Positions 6,628 through 15,766 of a stretch of 51,147 nt of DNA are shown here, piece by piece (position 1 is the stretch's first letter; every line of letters begins with the position of its first letter). The position numbers and the translations under genes were made by a program. The notes below the pieces were generated by a model. The model was given only the letters and a program-made list of their open reading frames with translations. It did no database searches and was not told where the DNA came from. The stretch spans positions 1 through 51,147 of the forward strand of contig NZ_JAMXMC010000019.1 in the NCBI RefSeq assembly GCF_024055665.1, in the 5' to 3' direction. The DNA comes from Ideonella oryzae (GTDB lineage Bacteria; Pseudomonadota; Gammaproteobacteria; Burkholderiales; Burkholderiaceae_C).

Positions 6628-8452
6628 GGGTGTTCTTCTCGGTGGCGGTGGGGCGGGTGCTGCTGTGCTGCAGGGCCCACATGCGGGCATAGGCGCCGGC
6701 GCGGGCCAGCAGCGCGGCGTGGGTGCCGCGCTCGACGACCTGGCCGGCCTCCATCACCAGGATCTCATGCGCGTCCACCACGGTGGACAGGCGGTGGGCG
6801 ATGACCAGCGTGGTGCGGCCACGCGCGGCGCTGGCCAGCTCGGCCTGGATGGCGCGCTCGTTGGCCGAATCGAGCGCCGAGGTGGCCTCGTCGAAGACCA
6901 GGATGGGCGGGTTCTTCAGCAGGGTGCGGGCAATGGCCACGCGCTGCTTTTCGCCGCCGGAAAGCTTCAGGCCGCGTTCGCCCACCATGGTGTCGTAGCC
7001 CTTGGGCTGGGCGACGATGAAGTCGTGGATGCGGGCGGCACGGGCCACCGCCTCCACCTCGGCCGGCGTGGCGTCGGGCCGGCCGTAGGCGATGTTGTAG
7101 GCGATGGTGTCGTTGAACAGCACCGTGTCCTGCGGGACGATGCCGATGGCCTTGCGCAGGCTGTCCTGCGTGACCTGGCGGATGTCCTGCCCGTCGATGG
7201 TGATGCGCCCACCCTGCACGTCATAGAAGCGGTAGAGCAGCCGGGCCAGCGTGCTCTTGCCCGCGCCGCTGGCGCCCACCACGGCCACCGTCTGGCCGGC
7301 CGGGATGTCGAAGGACAGGCCCTTGAGGATGGGCCGCGCCGGGTCGTAGGCGAAGTCCACCGCCTCGAAGCGCACCGCGGCGCCCTGCAACGCCAGCGGC
7401 CGGGCCTCGGGCGCATCGGCCACTTCGCGCTCGCGGCCCATCAGCGTGAACATCTTGTCCAGGTCGGTCAGGCTCTGCTTGACCTCGCGGTAGAGCACGC
7501 CCAGGAAGTTCAGCGGGATGTAGAGCTGGATCAGCAGGGTGTTGATCAACACCAGGTCGCCCAGCGTGAGGTGGCCAGCCACCACGCCGGCCGTGGCCCG
7601 CCACAGCATGGCCAGCAGCGACAGCGCGATGATGGCCTGCTGGCCCACGTTGAGCAGAGAGAGCGAGGTCTGCGAGGTGATCTGGGCGCGGCGGTAGGCG
7701 TCCAGCCCCTCGTCGTAGCGGCGGGCCTCGAAGTCCTCGTTGTTGAAGTACTTGACCGTCTCGTAGTTCAGCAGCGCGTCCACGGCCCGCTGGTGGGCCT
7801 TGGAATCCAGCTCGTTCATCCGGCGGCGGAACTGGGTGCGCCACTCGGTCAGGCTGATGGTGAAGATGCCGTAGCCCACCAGCGCGCCCAGGGTGATCCA
7901 GACGAAGCCCATGTCGAACTTGCCGCCCAGCAGCGCCAGCGCCAAGCCCAGCTCCACCAGCGTGGGCAGGATGGTGTAGAGCGAGTACGAGATGAGCGAC
8001 TGCAGGGCCCGGGTGCCGCGCTCGATGTCGCGGGTCATGCCGCCGGTCTGGCGTTCCAGATGGAAGCGCAGCGACAGCGCATGCATGTGGCGGAAGACTT
8101 GCAGCGCGATCTCGCGCGAGGCACCGTGTGTGGCCTTGGCGAAGACGAGTTCACGCAGCTCGGTGAACAGCGAGGCCGACAGGCGCAGCGCCGCATAGCC
8201 CAGCAGCAGCCCGGCCGGCACCACCAGCAGGGCGCGCGGGTCGCTGGCGGGCAGGTTCATGGCGTCCACCAGGTGCTTGAGCAGCAGCGGCACGCCCAGG
8301 TTGGCCACCTTGGCCGCCACCAGGCAGAGCAGCGCCAACACCACCCGCGTGCGGTACTGCCAGAAGTACGGCGCCAGCTGCCGCAGGATGGCCCAATCCC
8401 CATGCTGACGGGGGGCGGCCGCCGATTCGGTCACAGGCGAACTTCGACGCAT
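6608..8452 (-). CDS. ABC exporter, Atm1/HMT1-type half transporter
   Basis: A 614-residue fusion of a six-helix ABC transmembrane domain (about residues 20-330) and a nucleotide-binding domain (about 355-600). Walker A is GASGAGKST, the signature is LSGGEKQRVAIART and Walker B is ILVFDEATSALD. The motifs LNYETVKYFNNE and LNFLGVLYREVKQSLTDLDKMF are characteristic of the Atm1/ABCB6/ABCB7 group, which exports glutathione-linked sulfur or metal species in bacteria and mitochondria. It would act as a homodimer in the inner membrane. A 50-bp gap separates it from a divergent thioesterase gene, so promoters for both must lie there. Confidence 0.88.
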   Translation of the reverse strand: MRRSSPVTESAAAPRQHGDWAILRQLAPYFWQYRTRVVLALLCLVAAKVANLGVPLLLKHLVDAMNLPASDPRALLVVPAGLLLGYAALRLSASLFTELRELVFAKATHGASREIALQVFRHMHALSLRFHLERQTGGMTRDIERGTRALQSLISYSLYTILPTLVELGLALALLGGKFDMGFVWITLGALVGYGIFTISLTEWRTQFRRRMNELDSKAHQRAVDALLNYETVKYFNNEDFEARRYDEGLDAYRRAQITSQTSLSLLNVGQQAIIALSLLAMLWRATAGVVAGHLTLGDLVLINTLLIQLYIPLNFLGVLYREVKQSLTDLDKMFTLMGREREVADAPEARPLALQGAAVRFEAVDFAYDPARPILKGLSFDIPAGQTVAVVGASGAGKSTLARLLYRFYDVQGGRITIDGQDIRQVTQDSLRKAIGIVPQDTVLFNDTIAYNIAYGRPDATPAEVEAVARAARIHDFIVAQPKGYDTMVGERGLKLSGGEKQRVAIARTLLKNPPILVFDEATSALDSANERAIQAELASAARGRTTLVIAHRLSTVVDAHEILVMEAGQVVERGTHAALLARAGAYARMWALQHSSTRPTATEKNTHGHQVA

Positions 8453-8502
8453 CGTGGAACAATCACATTCTTTGATTCAGAACAATACACAGGAACCCTG
8501 AA

Positions 8503-8958
8503 ATGAACATTCCCGTGAATCCGGCCAGTGTGCCCGAGGACCTGCGCACCCAACTGCCCACCGACCGGGAACTGGTGCTGCGCGTGATGCCGATGCCGGC
8601 GGACTCGAACAGCAATGGCGATATTTTCGGTGGTTGGATCATGGCCCAGGTGGACCTGGCCGGCTCCGTGCTGCCGGCGCGCCTGGCCAAGGGCCGCGTG
8701 GCCACCGTGGCGGTCAACGAATTCATCTTCAAGCAGCCGGTGTCCATCGGCGACCTGCTGAGCTTTTATGCGACCATCACCCACGTGGGCCGCACGTCGA
8801 TGACGGTGAAGGTCGAGGTGTACGCCGAGCGTGCGCCGGAAGACCTGCAGGTGGTGAAGGTGACCGAAGCCAATCTGACCTACGTCGCCATCGACCGTGA
8901 AGGCAAGGCGCGCCCCATCCCCCGGCCGCTGCCCGCGGCCTACAAGCACTTTGGTTGA
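8503..8958 (+). CDS. Acyl-CoA thioesterase, YciA-like hotdog fold
   Basis: A 151-residue single hotdog-domain protein that would hydrolyse acyl-CoA thioesters to free acids and CoA in the cytoplasm. The family signature NSNGDIFGGWIMAQVDLAG is near residues 30-50, including the catalytic Asp, and VNEFIFKQPVSIGDLL and GRTSMTVKVEV follow. Length fits YciA. It is transcribed divergently from the ABC exporter. The next gene starts 30 bp downstream on the same strand. Confidence 0.85.
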   Translation: MNIPVNPASVPEDLRTQLPTDRELVLRVMPMPADSNSNGDIFGGWIMAQVDLAGSVLPARLAKGRVATVAVNEFIFKQPVSIGDLLSFYATITHVGRTSMTVKVEVYAERAPEDLQVVKVTEANLTYVAIDREGKARPIPRPLPAAYKHFG

Positions 8959-8988
8959 TCGGACGGCTGGTCCCGCCCGCCCCTGCTG

Positions 8989-10077
8989 ATGTTCAAGACG
9001 CTGCGTGTCCCCGAGAAGGCCTTCGGCCTGCTGATGTGGATCGTCTCCCTGCTGTTCGCCGGTTTCCTGATGGGGCTGGGCGGGCAGTTGATCGGGGACC
9101 TGCCCAAGGTGGAGGACACGCTGACGCTGGAGCAGTTCGCCGATGCGAACGCCCTGCAGTCGGAGCGCACGCAGCTGCGCGACCTGGGTGAACAGGCGCG
9201 CACGCTGGAGGACGAGACCGAGCAGGCCCGACTCAAGCTGAACGCAGCCAGCCAGGCCTACCAGGCCGCGCGCAGCGCCCAGGCCAACCGGTTGGCCAGC
9301 CGCCAGGCCACGGGCGACGCCAGCACCAACGCCGAGCTGCAGCGGCGCACCCGCGAGCTCGACCAGCTCAAGCAGGCCGAGCGCGAGGCCCAGCAGACCC
9401 AGGAGAAGCTGGACCAGGACCGCCTGGACGTGAGCCAGGCCCAGGCCGGCCACCAGCGCCGGCTGGACACGCTGCTGAGCCAGGCCCAGGGTGTCTATGA
9501 GCGCGCGCAGTTCCTGCAGGAGCTGCGGGTCTTCGGCCTGCGCCTGGCGCTGACGCTGCCGCTGCTGCTGGTGGCCGGCTGGATGATCGCCCGCAAGCGC
9601 AAGAGCGACCACTGGCCCCTGCTGCGCGGCTTCGTGCTGTTCGCGGCCTATGCCTTCTTCTTCGAGCTGGTGCCCTACCTGCCCAGCTACGGCGGCTATG
9701 TGCGCTACGGCGTGGGCATCGTGCTGACCGGGCTGGGCGGGCACTACGCCATCCGGGCGATGCGGGGCTACCTGGCGCGCCGTGCAGCGGTGGAGCAGCA
9801 GAGCGAAGCCCAGCGCCGCCAGTCCCTGACCAACGACGAGGCCCTCAAGAAGATGGCGGCCAACGTCTGCCCGGGCTGCGAGCGCGCCATCCTGACCACC
9901 GGCGAGGTGAAGCCGGACTTCTGCGTGCACTGCGGCCTCAAGCTCTTCGACCGCTGCGGCGGCTGCGGCACCCGCAAGAACGTGTTCTTCCGCTACTGCC
10001 CCAGCTGCGGTGTGTCGGTCGACAGCGAAGCGCCGGCTCAGGCCGCTGAGGCCGCTCGGCCCGCTTCAGCCGGCTGA
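8989..10077 (+). CDS. Membrane protein with coiled coil and C-terminal zinc ribbons
   Basis: A 362-residue protein of unknown function with a distinctive layout. One transmembrane helix lies at about residues 10-32. A long Gln/Glu/Arg-rich coiled coil follows (about 50-170), then two or three further membrane segments (about 182-245). A cytoplasmic tail holds paired zinc-binding motifs (CPGCE, CVHCG, CGGCG, CPSCG). This suggests a membrane-tethered scaffold or regulatory protein. Its last 40 bp overlap the 3' end of the convergent hydrolase gene, so the tail past the zinc ribbon (an Ala/Pro-rich stretch) is encoded antisense to that gene. Confidence 0.75.
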   Translation: MFKTLRVPEKAFGLLMWIVSLLFAGFLMGLGGQLIGDLPKVEDTLTLEQFADANALQSERTQLRDLGEQARTLEDETEQARLKLNAASQAYQAARSAQANRLASRQATGDASTNAELQRRTRELDQLKQAEREAQQTQEKLDQDRLDVSQAQAGHQRRLDTLLSQAQGVYERAQFLQELRVFGLRLALTLPLLLVAGWMIARKRKSDHWPLLRGFVLFAAYAFFFELVPYLPSYGGYVRYGVGIVLTGLGGHYAIRAMRGYLARRAAVEQQSEAQRRQSLTNDEALKKMAANVCPGCERAILTTGEVKPDFCVHCGLKLFDRCGGCGTRKNVFFRYCPSCGVSVDSEAPAQAAEAARPASAG

Positions 10078-10799
10078 AGCGCAGCCGCGCCTTCCAGCAG
10101 CATCTGCCGGGTCAGGGCCTCCACCCAGGCCTGGTAGCCCAGCAGCCCGGGGTGGAAGCCGTCGCGGGCCATCCAGCCCGCAGCCTCGCCCGGCATGGGC
10201 GGCAGGGCCACATGGCCGCGGTCGGCCTGGCCCGCCAGGTGGCGCTGCAGCGCCTGGTCCAGCCGGCGCGCATCGCGTCCCAGCACCCAGCGCAGCGGCT
10301 GCGGCAGCACCGGAAAGCGCTCCATCGGCGGCACGGCCGAATGCCAGGTGTGGCGCACGCCGGCCCGCGCACGGGCCACGCCATGCAGCGCGTCCAGCGT
10401 GGCCAGCCAGTGGCGCACCGGCGTCTGCCCCACCGTGTCGTTGACCCCCAGCGACGTGACCATCACATCGGCCGGGTGCAGTCGCGCAGCCTCCAGGGCT
10501 TTCAGCGCATCGGCCGCCCGGTGGCCGGTGCTGGCCACCAGCTGCCAGGCCACCCGGCCATCCAGGGCCAGGGCCAGACGCTCGGCCAGCGGTTCAGCCA
10601 GGGCCTGGGCCTGGTGATCCACCCCCACCCCGGCCGCGGCGGAATCGCCCACCACCAGGAGGCGCAGGCGCAGCGCGCCCTCGCCCACCACGCCCTCGCG
10701 CGGGCCGGCGGCCTCCGGCAGGCGCAGCGCATGGCGGCGCACCTGCCGGCCCTGGCGCAGCAGCACCGGGCCCAGCAGCAGCTTCAGCGGACCAGGCAT
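10038..10799 (-). CDS. SGNH/GDSL-family hydrolase
   Basis: A 253-residue protein with the blocks of the SGNH hydrolase superfamily. Block I has VVGDSAAAG (nucleophile Ser near residue 53), block III has SLGVNDTVG, and block V has DGFHPG with the catalytic Asp and His. It probably hydrolyses esters or thioesters. No signal peptide is obvious, although the N-terminus ([14 protein letters not shown]) is mildly hydrophobic. It starts 16 bp after the end of the enoyl-CoA hydratase gene on the same strand and may be co-transcribed with it. Confidence 0.82.
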   Translation of the reverse strand: MPGPLKLLLGPVLLRQGRQVRRHALRLPEAAGPREGVVGEGALRLRLLVVGDSAAAGVGVDHQAQALAEPLAERLALALDGRVAWQLVASTGHRAADALKALEAARLHPADVMVTSLGVNDTVGQTPVRHWLATLDALHGVARARAGVRHTWHSAVPPMERFPVLPQPLRWVLGRDARRLDQALQRHLAGQADRGHVALPPMPGEAAGWMARDGFHPGLLGYQAWVEALTRQMLLEGAAALQPAEAGRAASAA

Positions 10800-10815
10800 C
10801 GGGCGGCAGCCAAGT

Positions 10816-11580
10816 TCACTGGAACTTCGTGAAGTCGGGCTTGCGCTTCTCGAAGAAGGCCTGGAAGGCCTCGCGGGCCTCGGGGCTGCGCAGGCGCTGG
10901 CCGAACAGCTCGGCCTCGGTGGCGATGACCTGCTGCAGCAGCTCGCGCTGCGGGGCCTTCATCAGGCGCTTGGATTCACGCACGGCCGAAGGCGCCAGGT
11001 GGTTGAAGCGCTCGGCCACGCGGCGGGCGTGGGGCAGCACCTCGGCCGCCGGCAGCACTGCGTTGGCAATGCCGCAGTCCGCCGCGTCGGCGCCGGTGAA
11101 GGGGTCGCCCAGCAGCAGCTTCTCGGCCGCCTTCACATGGCCCATCAGGCGCGGGATCAGCAGGCTGGAGCCGTACTCGGGCACCAGGCCCAGGCCGACG
11201 AAGGGCATGGCCAGGCGGGCCTCGTCGCTGACGAAGACGAAGTCGCAGTGCAGCAGCATGGTGGTGCCGATGCCCACGGCCGCGCCAGTGACGGCGGCCA
11301 CCACCGGCTTCTCGCAGGACTCCAGCGCGCGCATGAAGCGGAAGACGGAGGAATCCGGCCCGGCGGGCGGGCGCTGCATGAAGTCCTCCAGATCGTTGCC
11401 GGAGGTGAACACGCCGGGCTGGCCGGTGATCAGCAAGGCCCGCACGGCCGGGTCACTGCCGGCGGCCACGATGGCGTCGGTCATGGCGTCGTACATCGCC
11501 ATGGTCAGCGCGTTCTTCTTCTCGGGGCGGGCGATCTCGATGGTCGCCACGCCATCCACGACGCCGGTTCGGATGGTCAT
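10816..11580 (-). CDS. Enoyl-CoA hydratase/isomerase family protein
   Basis: A 254-residue crotonase-fold protein. It has FTSGNDLEDF for the first oxyanion-hole segment and AAVTGAAVGIGTTMLLHCDFVF for the second. The usual catalytic Glu positions read VPEYGSS. It would hydrate or isomerise unsaturated acyl-CoA in fatty-acid or related degradation. The ATG at 11580 is preceded by GGAGA and was preferred to an upstream in-frame start at 11622. A terminator-like hairpin separates it from the thiolase gene, so it may be expressed partly on its own. Confidence 0.85.
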   Translation of the reverse strand: MTIRTGVVDGVATIEIARPEKKNALTMAMYDAMTDAIVAAGSDPAVRALLITGQPGVFTSGNDLEDFMQRPPAGPDSSVFRFMRALESCEKPVVAAVTGAAVGIGTTMLLHCDFVFVSDEARLAMPFVGLGLVPEYGSSLLIPRLMGHVKAAEKLLLGDPFTGADAADCGIANAVLPAAEVLPHARRVAERFNHLAPSAVRESKRLMKAPQRELLQQVIATEAELFGQRLRSPEAREAFQAFFEKRKPDFTKFQ

Positions 11581-11604
11581 GCGGGTCTCCTGCTTCTGAC
11601 TTGA

Positions 11605-11633
11605 AATGAAAACGGGCGGCATGGTAGCCGCCC
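11605..11633 (-). terminator. Rho-independent-like terminator after the thiolase gene
   Basis: A perfect 7-bp GC stem, GGGCGGC (11614-11620) and GCCGCCC (11627-11633), has a 6-base loop. Read on the minus strand it is followed by GTTTTCATTT. It lies 18 bp beyond the thiolase stop codon and before the start of the enoyl-CoA hydratase gene. Confidence 0.6.
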
Positions 11634-11650
11634 GCGTGCGTGACCGTCGA

Positions 11651-12850
11651 TCAGACGGCTTCGAAGATGCCGGCCGCGCCTTGGCCGGTACCGATGCACA
11701 TGGTCACCATGCCGTACTTCAGCTTGTGGCGACGCAGGGCATGGATGGTGGTCGCGGCGCGGATCGCGCCGGTGGCGCCCAGCGGGTGGCCCAGGGCGAT
11801 CGCGCCGCCCATGGGGTTCACCACATCCGGGTTCAGGCCCAGGTCGCGGATGACCGCGAGGGACTGGGCCGCGAAGGCTTCGTTCAGTTCGATCCAGCCC
11901 ATGTCGGCGAGCGTCAGGCCACCGGCCTTCAGCGCGGCCGGGATGGCCTCGATGGGGCCGATGCCCATGATTTCCGGCGGCACGCCGCGCGAGGCGAAGC
12001 TCACGAAGCGGGCCAGCGGCTTCAGGTCGAACTGCTTGACGGCCTTTTCCGAGGCCAGGATCAACGCACCGGCGCCGTCGCTGGTCTGCGAGCTGTTGCC
12101 GGCGGTGACGCTGCCCTTGGCGGCGAACACCGGGCGCAGCTTGCCCAGGCCTTCCAGGCTGGTGTCGGGGCGGGGGCCCTCGTCCAGGCTGACGGTGCGG
12201 GTGGTGTAGCTGATCTCGCCGGTGGCCAGATCGGGCACGCGCTGGATGATGTCCACCGGGCAGATCTCGTCGGTGAACTCACCGGCCTGCTGGGCCTTGA
12301 TGGCGCGCTGGTGCGAGGCCAGGGCGAAGGCGTCCTGGTCTTCGCGGCTGACCTTCCAGCGATCGGCCACCTTCTCGGCGGTCAGGCCCATGCCGTAGGC
12401 GATGCCCACGTTCTCGTCCCGGGTGAAGATCTCGGGGTTGAAGGCCGGCTTGTTGCCGCCCATGGGCACCATGCTCATGGACTCGGCGCCACCGGCGATC
12501 ATCACATCGGCCTCGCCCACACGGATGCGGTCGGCCGCCATCTGGATGGCGGTGACGCCCGAGGCGCAGAAGCGGTTGACGGTGACGCCGCCGACGCTGT
12601 GCGGCAGGCCCGCCAGGGCCACCGCGATGCGGGCGAAGTTCATGCCCTGCTCACCTTCGGGGAAGGAGCAGCCGATCACGGCATCCTCGATCGCCTTGGG
12701 GTCCAGCGTGGGCACCTGGGCCAGCGCGGCCTGGATGGCGCGCACCAGCAGGTCGTCCGAGCGGGTGTTCTTGAAGTAGCCCCGGCCGGACTTGCCGATC
12801 GGGGTGCGGGTGGCCGCCACGATGTAGGCGTCTTGCACTTGCTTGCTCAT
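11651..12850 (-). CDS. fadA: Acetyl-CoA C-acyltransferase (thiolase)
   Basis: A 399-residue thiolase catalysing the last step of beta-oxidation, thiolytic cleavage of 3-ketoacyl-CoA. The nucleophilic Cys is in VNRFCASGVTAIQ (about residue 90), the His is in GGAIALGHPLGATGA, and the second Cys is in CIGTGQGAAG near the C-terminus. It starts 29 bp after the bifunctional dehydrogenase/hydratase gene, the normal partner in a trifunctional complex. Biosynthetic acetyl-CoA acetyltransferase is the alternative, but the neighbours favour the degradative role. Confidence 0.9.
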   Translation of the reverse strand: MSKQVQDAYIVAATRTPIGKSGRGYFKNTRSDDLLVRAIQAALAQVPTLDPKAIEDAVIGCSFPEGEQGMNFARIAVALAGLPHSVGGVTVNRFCASGVTAIQMAADRIRVGEADVMIAGGAESMSMVPMGGNKPAFNPEIFTRDENVGIAYGMGLTAEKVADRWKVSREDQDAFALASHQRAIKAQQAGEFTDEICPVDIIQRVPDLATGEISYTTRTVSLDEGPRPDTSLEGLGKLRPVFAAKGSVTAGNSSQTSDGAGALILASEKAVKQFDLKPLARFVSFASRGVPPEIMGIGPIEAIPAALKAGGLTLADMGWIELNEAFAAQSLAVIRDLGLNPDVVNPMGGAIALGHPLGATGAIRAATTIHALRRHKLKYGMVTMCIGTGQGAAGIFEAV

Positions 12851-12879
12851 GTCGATTCCTTGTCAGCGTGGGACGGCCA

Positions 12880-15261
12880 TCAGTTCCGGACGGGCTTGCC
12901 GGTCTGCAGCATGCCCATGATCCGTTCCTGGGTCTTGGGGTGCTCCAGCAGGCCGCAGAAGTGCTTGCGCTCCAGCGCCATCAGGTATTCCTCGGTCACC
13001 GGGGTGCCGGGGTCCACGTCACCGCCGCACAGCACTTCGGCGATCAGGCTGGCGATGTGGAAGTCGTGCTGGCTGATGAAGCCGCCGTCGCGCATGCCCA
13101 CCAGGGTGGCCTTGATGGTGGCCAGCACGGTGCGACCAGGCGCTGCGAAGGGCTTGGCCACCGGCGGACGGTAGCCCGCGGCGGCCAGGGCCTTGGCCTG
13201 GCTGATGGCGACGAACAGCAGCTCGTCCTTGTTGGGCACGACGATGTCGCTGTCCAGCAGGTAGCCCAGCTTGCGCGATTCCAGCGCGCTGGTGCCCACC
13301 TTGGCCATGGCCGCGGCCTGGAAGCCTTCCTTCAGGAAGTTCAGCACGTAGCTGTCCGGCGCGCTGGCTGCGCCTTCGGCGGCACGGCGGGCGATGTAGG
13401 TCAGGCCGCCGCCGCCCGGCAGCAGGCCCACGCCCACTTCCACCAGGCCCATGTAGCTTTCCATGGCCGCCACGCGCTGGCTGCAATGCACCGCCAGCTC
13501 GCAGCCGCCGCCCAGCGCGATGCCGCGCACGGCCGCGATGGTGGGCACCTGGGCGTAGCGGAAGCGCAGCATCATGTCCTGCAGCTTCTTCTCTTCCGGC
13601 GCGATGCCCTTGGCACCCTTGGCCATGAAGACCGGCATCAGGGCTTCCAGGTTGGCACCGGCGGAGAACACGTCGTCCGGCGACCAGACCACCAGGCCCT
13701 GGTAGCCGGCTTCAGCGATCTCCAGCGCCTTGAGCAGGCCCTCGGTGACCGTGGGGCTGATCAGGTGCAGCTTGGCGGTGATGCTGGCGATGACGACCTC
13801 GCCGTCCAGCGTCCAGACGCGGACTTCGTCGTTCTTGAACAGCTCGGTGCCGCTCTTGAGCGGATCGACCGCGCCGCTGCCCAGCACGGCCTCGGGGAAG
13901 TACTGGCGCTGGTAGACCGGCAGGCTCGAACGCGGGATGTAGCTGCCCTGGGATGCGGACCACGAACCTTCAGGCGTGTGCACGCCGTTGCGGCCGTCGA
14001 ACACCCAGGCCGGCAGCGGCGCGCTGCACAGGGCCTTGCCGGCGTCGATGTCGGCCTTGACCCACTCGGCCACCTGCTTCCAGCCGGCTTCCTGCCACAG
14101 CTCGAACGGGCCCTGCTTCATGCCGAAGCCCCAGCGCATCGCGAAGTCCACCTCGCGGGCGCTCTCGGCGATCTCGGCCAGGTGCACGGCCACGTAGTGG
14201 AAGGAGTCGCGCAGGATGGCCCACAGGAACTGGGCCTGCGGGTTGCTGGATTCGCGCAGCAGCTTCAGGCGCTCGGCCGCGGGCTTCTTCAGGATGCGGT
14301 CGACGATGGGGTCGGCCTTGGCGCCGCTCTCGACGTAGCTGCCGGTGGCCGGATCCAGACGCAGGATGGCCTTGCCGTCCTTCTTGAAGAAGCCGGCCTT
14401 GGTCTTCTGGCCCAGGGCGCCCTTCTCGATCAGCGCGGCCAGCACCTTCGGCGTGGCGTAGCTGCCGTAGAAGGGGTCGTCCTTCAGGTTGTCCTGCAGG
14501 GTCTTGATGACGTGGGCCATGGTGTCCAGGCCCACCACATCAGCGGTGCGGAAGGTGCCGGAGCTGGCACGGCCCAGCTTCTTGCCGGTCAGGTCGTCCA
14601 CCACGTCATAGCTCAGGCCGAAAGCCTCGGCCTCGTGGATGGTCGCCAGCATGTTGGCGATGCCCACGCGGTTGGCCACGAAGTTCGGGGTGTCCTTGGC
14701 CCGCACCACGCCCTTGCCGACGGTGGTGGTGACGAAGGTCTCCAGCTGGTCCAGGTACTTGGCCTCGGTGGTCGGGGTCGGGATCAGCTCCACCAGGTAC
14801 ATGTACCGCGGCGGGTTGAAGAAGTGGATGCCGCAGAAGCGCGGCTTGATCGACTCGGGCAGGGCCTCGGCCAGCTTGGTGATCGACAGACCCGAGGTGT
14901 TGGAGGCCAGGATGGCGTGCGGCGCCACGAAGGGAGCGATCTTGTGATACAGGTCCAGCTTCCAGTCCATGCGCTCGGCGATCGCCTCGATCACCAGGTC
15001 GCAGTCCTTGAGCAGGTCCAGGTGCTCTTCGTAGTTGGCCGGCGTGATGCGCGCGGCGTCCTCGGCCACGCCCAGGGGCGCCGGCTTGAGCTTCTTGAGG
15101 TTGTCGATGGCCTTGAGCGCGATGGCGCTCTTGGGGCCTTCCTTGGCGGGCAGGTCGAACAGCACGACCGGCACCTTGACGTTGACCAGATGGGCGGCGA
15201 TCTGCGCGCCCATCACGCCGGCGCCGAGCACGGCGACCTTGCGGACTTGGAATCGACTCAT
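12880..15261 (-). CDS. fadB: 3-hydroxyacyl-CoA dehydrogenase / enoyl-CoA hydratase
   Basis: A 793-residue bifunctional beta-oxidation enzyme. Residues 1 to about 190 form a Rossmann domain with VAVLGAGVMGAQIA, then come the dehydrogenase C-terminal helices (IHFFNPP, DTPNFVANRVG). A crotonase-like hydratase domain lies towards the C-terminus (about 490-720, with SAGANLEAL and ALGGGCELAVHCS). The order dehydrogenase-then-hydratase is reversed from E. coli FadB and resembles Bacillus FadN and many betaproteobacterial proteins. It starts 19 bp after the DUF2147 gene and sits in the beta-oxidation operon. Confidence 0.9.
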   Translation of the reverse strand: MSRFQVRKVAVLGAGVMGAQIAAHLVNVKVPVVLFDLPAKEGPKSAIALKAIDNLKKLKPAPLGVAEDAARITPANYEEHLDLLKDCDLVIEAIAERMDWKLDLYHKIAPFVAPHAILASNTSGLSITKLAEALPESIKPRFCGIHFFNPPRYMYLVELIPTPTTEAKYLDQLETFVTTTVGKGVVRAKDTPNFVANRVGIANMLATIHEAEAFGLSYDVVDDLTGKKLGRASSGTFRTADVVGLDTMAHVIKTLQDNLKDDPFYGSYATPKVLAALIEKGALGQKTKAGFFKKDGKAILRLDPATGSYVESGAKADPIVDRILKKPAAERLKLLRESSNPQAQFLWAILRDSFHYVAVHLAEIAESAREVDFAMRWGFGMKQGPFELWQEAGWKQVAEWVKADIDAGKALCSAPLPAWVFDGRNGVHTPEGSWSASQGSYIPRSSLPVYQRQYFPEAVLGSGAVDPLKSGTELFKNDEVRVWTLDGEVVIASITAKLHLISPTVTEGLLKALEIAEAGYQGLVVWSPDDVFSAGANLEALMPVFMAKGAKGIAPEEKKLQDMMLRFRYAQVPTIAAVRGIALGGGCELAVHCSQRVAAMESYMGLVEVGVGLLPGGGGLTYIARRAAEGAASAPDSYVLNFLKEGFQAAAMAKVGTSALESRKLGYLLDSDIVVPNKDELLFVAISQAKALAAAGYRPPVAKPFAAPGRTVLATIKATLVGMRDGGFISQHDFHIASLIAEVLCGGDVDPGTPVTEEYLMALERKHFCGLLEHPKTQERIMGMLQTGKPVRN

Positions 15262-15279
15262 TGTTTCTCCTTGGGCGTC

Positions 15280-15726
15280 TTACTCGACGCGAATCCAGGT
15301 CTGGGTGCGGCCGAACAGCGGCGCACCGATGTAGCCACGCACTTCCAGCTTCTTGCCCTCTTCGATGGGCTTGAGCCGGACCTTGTAGACCTTGCCGTTC
15401 TTGGGGTCCAGGATGTCACCGCCATCCCACAGGCCCTTGTCGTCACCGTCCTGCTTGACGCTGCGCAGGATGGTCATGCCGACGATGGGCTGGCCCTTGC
15501 GCTCGTCGGTGCACTTGTCGCACACCTCGGCGGCCTTGGCCGGGTCGGTGATCTTCTCCACCTTGGCGGTGAAGACGCCTGCGTTTTCCACGATGCGGAC
15601 CAGGGACTTCTCCTTGCCGCTTTCGTCGTCAATGGTGCGCCACAGGCCGGCGGGCGTGGCCTGGGCCCAGACGCTGCCAGTGGCGGCCAGCAGCAAGCTG
15701 GCCAGGATCAGTCGGGTCTTGTTCAT
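15280..15726 (-). CDS. Exported DUF2147 protein
   Basis: A 148-residue protein with a signal peptide (residues 1-22, cleaved about VWA-QA). The DUF2147 domain shows the typical opening GLWRTIDDESGKEKSLVRI, a CDKC pair, and a C-terminal GYIGAPLFGRTQTWIRV. Function is unknown. Members of this family are often found beside lipid or fatty-acid genes in Burkholderiales, and here it lies between acyl-CoA dehydrogenase and fadB, so a periplasmic role linked to lipid metabolism is a guess. Confidence 0.82.
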   Translation of the reverse strand: MNKTRLILASLLLAATGSVWAQATPAGLWRTIDDESGKEKSLVRIVENAGVFTAKVEKITDPAKAAEVCDKCTDERKGQPIVGMTILRSVKQDGDDKGLWDGGDILDPKNGKVYKVRLKPIEEGKKLEVRGYIGAPLFGRTQTWIRVE

Positions 15727-15766
15727 CGTGCTTGTCTCCTGGTGTGTGGGGGGATCGAGCGGGGGA

